Assembly (NCBI RefSeq): GCF_000518545.1
Contig: NZ_JADU01000030.1
Coordinates: 1 to 33,090, forward strand
From: Hallella seregens ATCC 51272
Lineage (GTDB): Bacteria > Bacteroidota > Bacteroidia > Bacteroidales > Bacteroidaceae
DNA: 33,090 nucleotides
Direction: 5' to 3'
Part shown: piece by piece, positions 8,106 to 15,441 of the stretch
Layout: each line of letters begins with the position of its first letter
Position numbering within the stretch: the stretch's first letter is position 1
The notes under the pieces: model-generated
The model's input: the letters and a program-made list of their open reading frames with translations, nothing else
The model's database searches: none
Told to the model about the DNA's origin: nothing
Position numbers and translations under genes: made by a program

Positions 8106-9308
8106 TCAATATTCATTGTTTTTTCTTCTTTCGATTAACCTATCCATATCCTCTGCAATCTTCTTCTCGGAAATCTTCGCATAGATCTGCGTGCTGGTGA
8201 TGGAGGCGTGTCCCATCATCTTGGCAATGCTCTCCGTACAAATCCCCTCGGAAATCAAGAACGATCCGAAGCTGTGCCGGGCTTGATGATAGGACAGATT
8301 CTCTTTGCGTCCGATAATAACGCCCAGTTCGTGTATCTCAAACCACATCATATCCCTGCTTGGCAGAGGAAAGACTGGCTGTGTGTCATCGGTCGTATTG
8401 TACAAATCAAGTATCTGCTCCGCTATCGGATGCAGAGGAATGAATGACTCTATCTTTGTTTTCTTTCTATTGATTCGGATATACCGTCTCCCTTCTGCAG
8501 TTCGCCCGATATGGTGCGGATACAACAGCTGGGTATCGACATAGGCGAGTCCCGTAAAACAGGAGAAAATAAAAGCCCTGCGAGCCAATTCCTTCAATGG
8601 ATCATTGGCGGGCAGTTTCAGCTCCATCAGTTGTTTCAGTTCAGTCCTGCTGATATGCATCCGCTTGGAGGGCGGTTTCTTCTCATACTCCAACTCTTCC
8701 AGAGGATTGGTACGGATGATCTCATGGTCTACGGCAAGATACATCAGTCTGTTCAGCCAACAAAGACAATGGTTGGTCTGCGAAGCTCCGAAGTTCTTGT
8801 ACCACTTCAGGTAGACCTTATATTCCCGTCCGAATTCCTCTGTGATGTCTGAAAAGGCAATGTCCGTCTTGCCTTTCGAGTCCAAGAACTCACGGATATA
8901 GCTCTGGTAATACCGAGAACTCCTGTAGGTCGAAGTGGAGTCGATTTCCTTGGAGTGGACGGCAAGGCGTTCCCGTTCCCTTTCTCCCATTTTGAGCAGA
9001 TGGGTAGGAATGACCGCATGACCTGCAATTTTGTTTTTCAATAGTTCGGCACTGACCACACCCTGCTCTTTGAGCATTTCATCATAGAGCTGCTCCGCAT
9101 GCTTGCGAAACTCTTTCAGGCGATTGTTCGTCCGCACCTCTACGGTCTCCGCCTTTTTGGCATTCCACTGTTTGGGATTGCAGGAGATGCCGGTGGTTAT
9201 CGTCGTACTTTTCCCGTCAATGGAGATTCGGCAGAGTACGGCGGTCGTGCCGTCCGCGCGGACTTTGCTTCGGTTGATGTATAACAATAAAGAAAATGTG
9301 CTACGCAT
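8106..9308 (-). CDS. Tyrosine recombinase (element integrase 1)
   Basis: A 400-residue integrase with an arm-binding N-terminal domain (residues 1-95), a SAM-like core-binding domain (about 120-205) and a catalytic domain (about 215-385). The catalytic His/Arg pair is in HQAR (H341, R344), followed by GH (366-367) and the nucleophile Tyr376 in TQIYAKI. The first catalytic Arg, normally TGLR, is replaced by Ala (TGLAYVD, A255). CTnDOT integrase also lacks this Arg, so this is a family trait rather than decay. It lies 25 nt after integrase 2 and 6 nt before the RhuM-like gene. Confidence 0.9.
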   Translation of the reverse strand: MRSTFSLLLYINRSKVRADGTTAVLCRISIDGKSTTITTGISCNPKQWNAKKAETVEVRTNNRLKEFRKHAEQLYDEMLKEQGVVSAELLKNKIAGHAVIPTHLLKMGERERERLAVHSKEIDSTSTYRSSRYYQSYIREFLDSKGKTDIAFSDITEEFGREYKVYLKWYKNFGASQTNHCLCWLNRLMYLAVDHEIIRTNPLEELEYEKKPPSKRMHISRTELKQLMELKLPANDPLKELARRAFIFSCFTGLAYVDTQLLYPHHIGRTAEGRRYIRINRKKTKIESFIPLHPIAEQILDLYNTTDDTQPVFPLPSRDMMWFEIHELGVIIGRKENLSYHQARHSFGSFLISEGICTESIAKMMGHASITSTQIYAKISEKKIAEDMDRLIERRKNNEY

Positions 9309-9333
9309 AATTCGTTTGTTATCTATGGGGTGT

Positions 9334-10563
9334 TTATAATATGAGTTTCAAATCCTTTGTCGCTTCGATGTATTTGTCCATATCCTCGAAAAGCTTCTTG
9401 GGCGTAATCTTCGCATACACCTGAGTAGTTTGCAGGTTGGAATGCCCCAGCATCTTGCAGATGGTCTCGATAGGAACGCCGGCTTCCAAGGTAATCAGCG
9501 ATGCAAACGAGTGCCTGCCGGCATGGTAGGTCAGGTCTTCCTTGATGTCGGCAAGGACAGCCAGACATTTCATGAGGCGGCGCATATTGGGATAGTGCAA
9601 CATCGGGAAAAGAGTCTGACGGTCGTCATCCCTGTATTTCTCTATCAAGGCAAGGGCTTCGGGCAGCAGCTTGACACAGGCACGAAGCTCGTTTTTCTTG
9701 CGGCGGTATTTAAGCCACAGCCCGCCATTGTCATCCGTGAACAGATTGTCACGTGTAACGGAAACGGCATCGGCGTAGGCTGTTCCCGTATAGCAGGCAA
9801 AGAGAAAGAGATCTCTTGCCAAGATATGGGAGGCGCGATGTTCGGGGATTACCAAGTCACGGATTTTCTCGAAGGATTCTCGGCTTAGGGCTTTCGGCGT
9901 TTTTTTCTTTGGTTGGGGAAGACTGAAGTGGGCGAAGAAGCATCTGTCGGCATGTCCCTCCTTATAGGCTTTTCGGCATACTTTCTTGACGATAGCCAGA
10001 TAGTGCCGGCAGGTATCTATGGCAAGTCCTTTCTCGTCCAAGATGAAACTCTGGTAATCGTGGATAAACTGCTCCGTCATCTGACCGAAAGCAACGTCTT
10101 TGGTGCGAAACTCCTTTTCGATGAACTCTGCCAAGGTTCTCCGGGTATAGATATAGGCAGGGTAAGTTCCTTTTGCCCGGTCTATCCCGATACGCTTCCT
10201 CAGTTCCTCACAGACGATGTCCGTCATTCCCAACAGGGGCATCTGTGTTTCGAGGCTTCCCTGAAACAGGTTCTTGACAGCTTCCGCATCGAATTCCGCG
10301 TTTCTTCCCACAAGCGTGTCGAATGCCGTGTGGATGGAAAGCATCAGCTTGTCCAGCTTCGCATTAGTCTCCACGGCTTCATGGCTCTTGCCTTTCAGAC
10401 GGCTTTCACGAGGATTCCATAAATCGGGCGTACAGGAGATTTTGCAACTGAACTGCACCATCGAACGATTGACGGTGATACGTCCCATGATGGGGGCTTT
10501 GCCCGACTTGTCCAATCGGCTCTTTTTGAGGTAGAGCAACACCTTGAATTTCTCTATTTTCAT
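9334..10563 (-). CDS. Tyrosine recombinase (element integrase 2)
   Basis: A 409-residue integrase from the Met at 10563. A longer frame reaches 10584, but a TAATTTTG box at 10582-10589 puts the transcript start inside that extension. Domain order is arm-binding, SAM-like and catalytic. Motifs seen are HAGR (box II), LGHSNLQTTQ and the nucleophile in VYAKI. As in integrase 1, the box I Arg is missing (TGTAYAD). Two tandem recombinases at the end of a Bacteroides element are known from several conjugative and mobilisable transposons and may both be needed for integration. Confidence 0.9.
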   Translation of the reverse strand: MKIEKFKVLLYLKKSRLDKSGKAPIMGRITVNRSMVQFSCKISCTPDLWNPRESRLKGKSHEAVETNAKLDKLMLSIHTAFDTLVGRNAEFDAEAVKNLFQGSLETQMPLLGMTDIVCEELRKRIGIDRAKGTYPAYIYTRRTLAEFIEKEFRTKDVAFGQMTEQFIHDYQSFILDEKGLAIDTCRHYLAIVKKVCRKAYKEGHADRCFFAHFSLPQPKKKTPKALSRESFEKIRDLVIPEHRASHILARDLFLFACYTGTAYADAVSVTRDNLFTDDNGGLWLKYRRKKNELRACVKLLPEALALIEKYRDDDRQTLFPMLHYPNMRRLMKCLAVLADIKEDLTYHAGRHSFASLITLEAGVPIETICKMLGHSNLQTTQVYAKITPKKLFEDMDKYIEATKDLKLIL

Positions 10564-10581
10564 ATGCTTTAATTCTATGGG

Positions 10582-10589
10582 CAAAATTA
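10582..10589 (-). promoter_or_regulatory. -7 box of the integrase operon (TAATTTTG)
   Basis: Read on the minus strand this is TAnnTTTG. The nearest -33-like TTG is about 23 nt away, slightly longer than ideal. It would give a leader of about 12 nt to the ATG at 10563, which decides that start. Confidence 0.5.
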
Positions 10590-10837
10590 CCCGTTGTTAA
10601 AGCGTTCTTTGACAAGCAAAACATTGAGGAATAGTGAGATAGAAACCTCTCTATAGAAATCTCTCCTTTTTTTCGTTACCTCACTTCATTGGGGAAACCG
10701 GTGGATAACGGTTTGGTAACCGAAAGGATTCAATATTCCGTGCCGGATTGCTTTTCTGCCACACTCGCAGAATATAGAAAAACACCTAATTCTCAATCTG
10801 TTACCGGTTTATTCTCTATATTCTCCCAAATCCTTAA
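10590..10837. other. Element end: repeats between integrase promoter and truncated integrase
   Basis: No gene is present. Two near-identical 12-mers, TAGAAAYCTCTC, lie at 10640-10651 and 10654-10665. An inverted pair AAACCGGT (10695-10702) and ACCGGTTT (10803-10810) lies nearby. Short clustered repeats next to an integrase promoter are typical of recombinase arm-binding sites. The exact crossover point cannot be read. It should lie close to 10,835, where the foreign integrase frame starts. Confidence 0.4.
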
Positions 10838-11107
10838 ATGAACGATATTTTCCACATGGCCAGACATACCTTTGCAACCATTATGAGGGAAAAAGGCTAT
10901 GATGCTGATGTGGTTTGCATTATGCTGGGACACGCTGACGATACAATGGTTAAAGAGGTATATGCACATAATGATGACACCTTAAAGACTGCCAAGCTAA
11001 AGAGGGCAATGGCAAAGGTTGAAGGTGAAAAGTCTAGTAAAAGTGCCCTACAATTACTGTTTGCTTATGACAAGTTAAAGGAGCTAGAAAGAAAGAAGGA
11101 AGGATGA
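10838..11107 (+). pseudogene. C-terminal fragment of a tyrosine recombinase
   Basis: An 89-residue frame begins directly after a TAA and carries only the end of a catalytic domain: HMARHTFATI (box II His and Arg), LGHADDTMVKEVYAH with the nucleophile Tyr, then a basic helical tail. The N-terminal three quarters of a normal integrase of about 400 residues are missing. The break coincides with the end of the upstream transposon, which probably inserted here. The fragment probably belonged to the phage-like block and is not functional. Confidence 0.75.
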
Positions 11108-11202
11108 TAGTATAGACATACTTACCCTTCCATTGTGCAAAGAGTGTGTCTTCATTATAAAGAGCACTGCCAATCTAGGCAAGGCAAAACGGCAAATAGC
11201 TA

Positions 11203-11424
11203 ATGTCGATGAGGAAAAGAGGGAGCAGTTTGCAAGTAAAACATCCTATACTATGGTATATCGGCAAGCACACTGTAGATACAGACCTATATAATTTATA
11301 TGAATATAAGTGCAAGGAACTTGGCTTAACTGACAATATAACCGATGCAGACCAACTAATCCAAACGTGGCAGCAAGAATGGGACAATGAGGAGTTAGAA
11401 TATAATTCAGAGGAAGTGAATTAG
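11203..11424 (+). CDS. Small hypothetical protein, phage-like
   Basis: A 73-residue soluble acidic protein with no family I recognise. The middle, with VKHPILWYIGKHTVDTDLYNLYE, looks like a genuine folded protein. In the same frame upstream, TAG codons occur at 11176-11178 and 11197-11199, without any ATG before them. The annotated stop is also TAG (11422-11424) and, if that is read through, the frame runs 12 more codons to a TAA at 11461. A second open frame overlaps its first 90 nt (about 11,100-11,298), so the true N-terminus may lie there with a one-base shift. Start and end are both uncertain. Confidence 0.45.
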   Translation: MSMRKRGSSLQVKHPILWYIGKHTVDTDLYNLYEYKCKELGLTDNITDADQLIQTWQQEWDNEELEYNSEEVN

Positions 11425-11565
11425 ATTATAGTGGCTATCCAAACAACCCTAATAAGAATCTAATTAGTAATATTGAGAAATATAATGCGAAAAGATAGGA
11501 AAAAGTTTGGGAATCTTAAATATTTATTGTATATTTCCAATAAATAATATTTTAAAAGTTTAATT

Positions 11566-11676
11566 ATGAATAATCAAGAAGGTGATTTTATCACTAATTT
11601 TGTTAGAAAGATTGGCGCAGATAAGGTATTTAAAATTATGATGCACCAATGGGGACTACTTAAAAATAAAAAGTAG
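11566..11676 (+). CDS. Very small hypothetical protein (36 residues)
   Basis: A short frame begins with ATG after an AT-rich leader and is followed by a strong terminator hairpin, which supports it as a real gene. The product is basic, with VRKIGADKVFKIMMHQWG as its core, and I cannot assign it. It ends in TAG directly followed by TAA (11674-11679). Under a TAG-reassigned code it would gain one residue and still stop. Confidence 0.45.
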   Translation: MNNQEGDFITNFVRKIGADKVFKIMMHQWGLLKNKK

Positions 11677-11683
11677 TAATAAA

Positions 11684-11710
11684 TAAATCCAGCTTATTAG
11701 GCTGGATTTA
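11684..11710 (+). terminator. Terminator after the 36-residue gene
   Basis: A 10-bp perfect stem (TAAATCCAGC with GCTGGATTTA) has a 7-nt loop and is followed by a T/A-rich tail. It lies 5 nt after the TAA. Confidence 0.7.
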
Positions 11711-11745
11711 TTAGATTATTTAATGATATAAAACATTATAACAAG

Positions 11746-11775
11746 AAAGCCAGCTCCAACTAAGGAACTGGCTTT
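11746..11775 (-). terminator. Terminator of the helicase-nuclease-lipoprotein operon
   Basis: The stem AAAGCCAG with CTGGCTTT is extended by an inner TCC/GGA pairing. It sits 10 nt beyond the lipoprotein stop on the minus strand and has AT-rich flanks. Confidence 0.65.
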
Positions 11776-11784
11776 ACATTAAAT

Positions 11785-12249
11785 TTAATATATCAATCCG
11801 TCTACAAACTCCAGATAATTCCACTGGCTGTATTTCAGACTTATATATTCGGCCTTTTCAGTGTCAAAGCTGACTGTCCGGCCATCATCCATTACATAGA
11901 CACCGACAAGTTTATTAGTGCCCTTTACTACCCCGTAATAGGCAGTACAGTTAGGCTTGCCCTCTTGGAAATTGATAAGGCCATACTTTCTGTACTTAGA
12001 TATACTGTCATTGCTTATATATGGATTGGCCTTTACTTTACTGGCCAGTTCATTGCTCTTTTTAAGCAGTAGATTGTCATAGTATCTAATGGAATCTATA
12101 TCACAATAATCTCTTTTCTTTACTATGCTGAAAGCATCCAATTCAACTCCCATTTTGTCGGCATATTCATATAAAGGCTTATACTCCTTGTTGCAGCCAG
12201 TTAGTAATAATGTTATCAATGTTGCGATAATAAATAGTGTCTTTTTCAT
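11785..12249 (-). CDS. Phage-encoded lipoprotein
   Basis: A 154-residue protein with a lipoprotein signal: a KK-initiated hydrophobic stretch ending in LLTGC, Cys at residue 19. The mature part is soluble and Tyr-rich, with no family I recognise. Its ATG overlaps the TGA of the nuclease gene (ATGA at 12246-12249), so it is the last gene of that operon. Prophage lipoproteins often alter the host surface or block superinfection. That is only a possibility here. Confidence 0.7.
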   Translation of the reverse strand: MKKTLFIIATLITLLLTGCNKEYKPLYEYADKMGVELDAFSIVKKRDYCDIDSIRYYDNLLLKKSNELASKVKANPYISNDSISKYRKYGLINFQEGKPNCTAYYGVVKGTNKLVGVYVMDDGRTVSFDTEKAEYISLKYSQWNYLEFVDGLIY

Positions 12250-12695
12250 AATTTAAACGTTAGTGCGTGTTTTTTAGGTAATAAATAAGTATCTTTACAA
12301 ACTTCTTTTGTCTTATGTACTGTAGAGTTGGGTAGCCATTTTCCTTCCACCTTGACTTTACCTTCATCAATTAGCCGCTTGATGTCTCTGTATCTGAATA
12401 AATACATATTGTTGCTGAAAAAATTACCATCCAGCAGCTGTAGGTTTCCCCCTTGCTCTACAGCTCCTCCATATAATCCAGCTTCTGCTTTTCCATTATA
12501 TAGGTATCGTAGCCTTCATATCTTGGGGCTTCTGTCCTTTATCTCTACTCCCACCCTTTTACCTTCTTTGGTAAAAAAGCAGTCTATTCTGTCATAATCT
12601 CCCTCTGTAAACTGTATATCTGTAGCTCCAAAGCTGACTAGAAACTTCTTTAGTTTCTTTCTGCCAACTAACTCTGATTTTTGAAAATCATTCAT
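12246..12695 (-). pseudogene. PD-(D/E)XK nuclease-like protein with two compensating frameshifts and an internal TAG
   Basis: The frame from the ATG at 12695 reads a nuclease core, YDRIDCFF then VGVEIKDR, which fits the Asp and Glu-x-Lys of the PD-(D/E)XK fold. It meets TGA at 12518-12516. The next frame continues naturally (YEGYDTYIMEKQKLDYMEEL) once one C is dropped from the run at plus 12525-12528. It then hits TAG at 12460-12458. After the run at 12448-12452 the first frame resumes with NNMYLFRYRDIKRLIDEGK and a clean C-terminus. Net length is about 149 residues. The gene lies 7 nt after the helicase-like gene and overlaps the lipoprotein ATG. It may be real decay or sequencing error, but the TAG is not explained by the shifts. 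Confidence 0.6.
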
Positions 12696-12702
12696 ACTTA
12701 AA

Positions 12703-14522
12703 TTAAATTTTAAAGGTTAGTTTCTCTTTCAATATATAATATCCTCTGTATTGTACCCCATCTATGCTCTTTCTAGCATCTTTAACCTCAAACCACTGTT
12801 TAATGTCTGAAGCCTTGGCTTCCTTGGCAATTCCCAGTAGTCTGTAGGCATTGCCTATAACGGCTTTCATCCTTTCATTCTTTATAAACTCATTATAGTT
12901 AATACTCTCTCTGATAATCTTAATAATCTTGGTGCTGTCATTCAGTCTGCCATTCTTGCTCAACAGCAGCTCCCTAACTCCCTTTTTGGTGTATCTTACA
13001 GACTTAACTTCCTCTGGTGTCAGCTTATATACAGCATCCCTAACCAATTCCTCACTGCAATATCTGTCCAATGTAAAAGGGTCTAATTTCCTCTTGGCAT
13101 CCAGAGCTTTCAAATAGGTATCCTTGAAGGACAGTTTCTTAGTTGCCTTTGCTATACTTTCCAAATTGCCAGTCTCCCTACTAAATTCAGCACTGCTGCT
13201 TAGTGCTCCAATCCCGTCATTGGCCATCTTGACTGACAGTCCGTTTTTATAGACAACTTGATTAACCGTATAATTGTACAGCTCCAGCTTGGGCAGAGTG
13301 TCATAAAAGACAAATCTGCCGTTCTTTGCAGCTATATACTTGTTATTGAAGCTCTTCATAAGAATATCCCTTTGTGTCTCATCCTCCAAGGAGTTGAACA
13401 GCTTAACCAGCCCTTTGGCGGCTTCCAGTTCTCTGTCTACCGTCTCTTTCATATCATTGTAGGTAACATCTAATTGCAAGTCCTTGTAAGTTTTGTTAAA
13501 GATGTGTATTATAACATTTCTGAAAGGATTGGTGGCCGTTCTTATTCTACCAGCTATCTGTGGTATGTCCGTATCTATGCTGGCTTGTGTATGGGGATTG
13601 AAAGCAGTGGAGACGACAAAGCACAAGGCCGTGTCTGATTCATAATCAACCCCTTCAAAGGATTTACAAGTAAGGAAGGTGAACATCTTGTTCGGGCAGT
13701 TGCTGTTCTCTATCTTGAATCTGCCCAGTTTCTTTTGGTTTTCCTCCGTATTGGCACATATAATCCTAACATCCTCCGGCTGCAAGTCTGTACACTCTAT
13801 CAGCCTTACTATATCCGTTACGCTGTTAATAAAGAAAAAGGCCTCATAGCTTTTAATGCCGTTTAATTCCAGACAGCCTTCTGTCTTGTAATTTTTGATT
13901 ATGTTGGCAGCCTTCACATAAGGTTTGTTAGTGTATTCCAACTTTACCATTAAACGGTCCGCATTGTCCCAGACAGCTTCCACTTCCTCCAAACCGTTTA
14001 GAGCATCCGGCCTAAAATCCGAATTGATGGGGGGGCACTCATAAAGCAGACAGACTTATATTCTCTGTAGTTTTCAAATATGCCGTTGATGGCAGTATGT
14101 CTATAGCTGTAAGCCTTTAGCAGTGAGTGGTACTCATCGACCAATAACTGATAGTCCTTGGTGTCTATAAACTCTTTCAGTTTGGGCAGCTTGTCATAAG
14201 TGCAAATAATCTTCTTTACACCCTCTTTCTTTACATATTCCTTTAAACCCTTCTTGGTCTGATAGTCAAAAGTGCCAAATATGCCAAACACTTTCATCAT
14301 ACAGCCATCCTTAAACCGGACAGTGCCAATTCCACTGTCCACCCTTTTAATCTTGTTGATTATCAGTTCTACAGTTGGGACTGCAATAACATAATCTATA
14401 TTATTCTTCAATGCAATGGTTGTACCGCCACAACCAGTAATCTTCTTGTTAAAGATGCAATTTTGCGGTAAATCGGTTAAATGCAAAAACCCGTCATTGG
14501 ATTTGATAGCTAATTGTTTCAT
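12703..14522 (-). pseudogene. Phage-type helicase, split by a homopolymer frameshift
   Basis: Two frames join into one protein of about 606 residues. The first (14522-13998) has a P-loop-like TGCGGTT (residues 29-35), a Walker B motif VDEYH (128-132) and then MSAP, the start of the MSATP-type motif. The second (13992-12703) continues with AFNPHTQASIDTDIPQIAGRIRTATNPF, the Q-x-x-GR-x-R motif VI of superfamily 2 helicases. Dropping one base of the seven-G run at plus 14029-14035 restores a continuous frame with no other interruption. This arrangement resembles helicases in crAss-like phages. No TAG lies inside either half, and the gene ends in TAA. The single indel is the only sign of inactivation. 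Confidence 0.7.
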
Positions 14523-14655
14523 AGTATTAGAAAAATAAAAAGTAAAATTTTGTCACCATCTAAAAATGAGTTAATCTAATGATAAAGCGGAAAATCACTG
14601 TTTTTCAAGTACCTTTATATGTATAATTTGTCAACTTTTGTCTAGGCGGTTTCCA

Positions 14656-14686
14656 AAGAAAAGGAGTATCTCTACTCCATTTTCTT
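14656..14686 (-). promoter_or_regulatory. Leader hairpin of the helicase operon, possible attenuator
   Basis: A 13-bp stem (AAGAAAAGGAGTA with TACTCC, one bulged A, TTTTCTT) closes a 4-nt loop. On the minus strand the descending arm ends in TTTTCTTTGG, which resembles an intrinsic terminator. It lies inside the leader, about 100 nt after the proposed start at 14,759 and 134 nt before the ATG, so it could attenuate the operon. Confidence 0.45.
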
Positions 14687-14765
14687 ATCCAACCTATGAA
14701 AAAATTAACTTAAAGTATGTCTGTAGTAGCAAACACCACTCGCGATTATCCCTTTACTTATATTG

Positions 14766-14797
14766 CAAATATACTAAAAGTTTTTGACGATTGCAAG
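14766..14797 (-). promoter_or_regulatory. Bacteroidales promoter of the helicase operon
   Basis: On the minus strand CTTG is followed after 20 nt by TATATTTG, a full match to TAnnTTTG. It predicts a leader of about 235 nt before the helicase ATG at 14522. Confidence 0.6.
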
Positions 14798-14933
14798 AAA
14801 ATGTGAAATTATTTTAAAACTTTGTGTTGGGAGTTATGTCAGCTCAAAATTTATGCCTTTCAAATAGCTTGTGGGGCAAAATTCAGCAGTGAGATTGATT
14901 TGTTAATAAAGTTTATAATTTCCGCTAATTTTA

Positions 14934-14965
14934 TTTGGATATGTTCTATATTTTTATTATATTTG
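14934..14965 (+). promoter_or_regulatory. Bacteroidales promoter of the HNH-tRNA unit
   Basis: TTTG (14934-14937) and TATATTTG (14958-14965) are separated by exactly 20 nt, matching the consensus fully. Transcription would begin near 14,972, about 38 nt before the ATG at 15010. The position supports that ATG rather than the downstream Met at 15124. Confidence 0.7.
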
Positions 14966-15009
14966 CTTTATTGAGAAACATAAAGAACATTCATTTACAA
15001 ACAGACTTT

Positions 15010-15354
15010 ATGCCTACATTAAGGAAGAATACTAATACATAGAAAAGCAGACAGATAAACAGAGAACAGAGGACGGACATTTACCGCAGTAAAAGATGGA
15101 GGGAGCTTCGGCTGGCCTATATAATGCAGCATCCTTTATGTGAGATTTGCCTAAAGCTGGGCATAACCAAGCCGGCGGAGGATGTACACCATAAGGATAG
15201 CTTCACTAATTATTCTGGCAATATGAAGTATTCAAAGGCTTATGACTGGAGCAACTTAATAGCCTTATGTAAAGAGCACCATTCTTATTTACACAGAAGG
15301 GGGACTACTTATGGCTTAGATTTGGACTAGGTGGTTAAAGAACTGTCCAAATGA
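15010..15354 (+). CDS. HNH endonuclease with in-frame TAG codons (recoded)
   Basis: The frame from the ATG at 15010 gives ten residues, TAG (15040-15042), then an uninterrupted HNH protein. The part before the first standard-code Met (15124) already has the family N-terminus, DIYRSKRWRELRLAYI, which cannot start at any ATG after the TAG. The core has two Cys pairs or equivalents (CEIC, CKEH), the catalytic block DVHHKD and the Asn in SNLIALC. A second TAG (15328-15330) lies 8 codons before a TGA at 15352. Read with TAG as sense, the product is 114 residues. HNH enzymes of this size are common in phages, for packaging or homing. Under the standard code only a truncated form from 15124 would be made. 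The 3-nt gap to the CTA tRNA is striking. Confidence 0.7.
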
Positions 15355-15357
15355 AAC

Positions 15358-15429
15358 TGGCGTATCGTATAATGGCAATTACTTTCGGCTCTAACCCGAA
15401 AAATCACCGTTCGATTCGGTGTGCGCTGA
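15358..15429 (+). tRNA. tRNA with anticodon CTA (amber suppressor)
   Basis: A full cloverleaf can be drawn. The acceptor stem TGGCGTA pairs with TGCGCTG (three wobble pairs). The D arm is GTA/TAC with GG in the loop. The anticodon stem TTCGG/CCGAA is perfect with the seven-nt loop CTCTAAC, so the anticodon CTA is at 15391-15393. The variable loop has four nt. The T stem CACCG/CGGTG is perfect with loop TTCGATT. The discriminator is A, and CCA is not encoded. Anticodon CTA reads UAG. The D arm resembles Gln tRNAs, and phages that reassign TAG often insert Gln, but the amino acid cannot be proved here. It follows the HNH stop by 3 nt and probably shares its promoter. Confidence 0.85.
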
Positions 15430-15441
15430 CTAACTTATTAA

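Larger units (their letters stand above)
1..10837. mobile_element. Degraded CTnDOT-like conjugative transposon (one end, continues to the left)
   Basis: The block carries transfer-type genes (DUF3408, MobA), an RteC-like regulator and two tandem tyrosine recombinases at its right end. This gene set is known from Bacteroides conjugative transposons. The mobilisation relaxase, coupling protein, excision genes and ParA-like TraA expected around mobA are absent, so the element looks internally deleted, for instance between mobA and the rteC-like gene near 1985-2060. The right limit is placed just before 10,838, where a foreign integrase fragment begins. The left limit lies outside the window. Boundaries are inferred; no flanking direct repeat was identified. 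Confidence 0.7.
14523..15009. other. Divergent control region of the phage-like block
   Basis: About 490 nt without a gene lie between the minus-strand helicase operon and the plus-strand HNH/tRNA unit. It contains two divergent Bacteroidales promoters about 136 nt apart and a leader hairpin on the helicase side. These are listed separately. Confidence 0.6.

Noticed and set aside
12448..14035. Programmed ribosomal frameshifting in the nuclease and helicase genes
   Set aside because: No slippery heptamer plus downstream structure of known type is evident, and several unrelated genes are affected, so decay or sequencing error is simpler.
15124..15330. HNH gene starting at the ATG at 15124 under the standard code
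   Set aside because: The conserved N-terminal family residues lie upstream of this Met, in frame, and the promoter is placed for the ATG at 15010.
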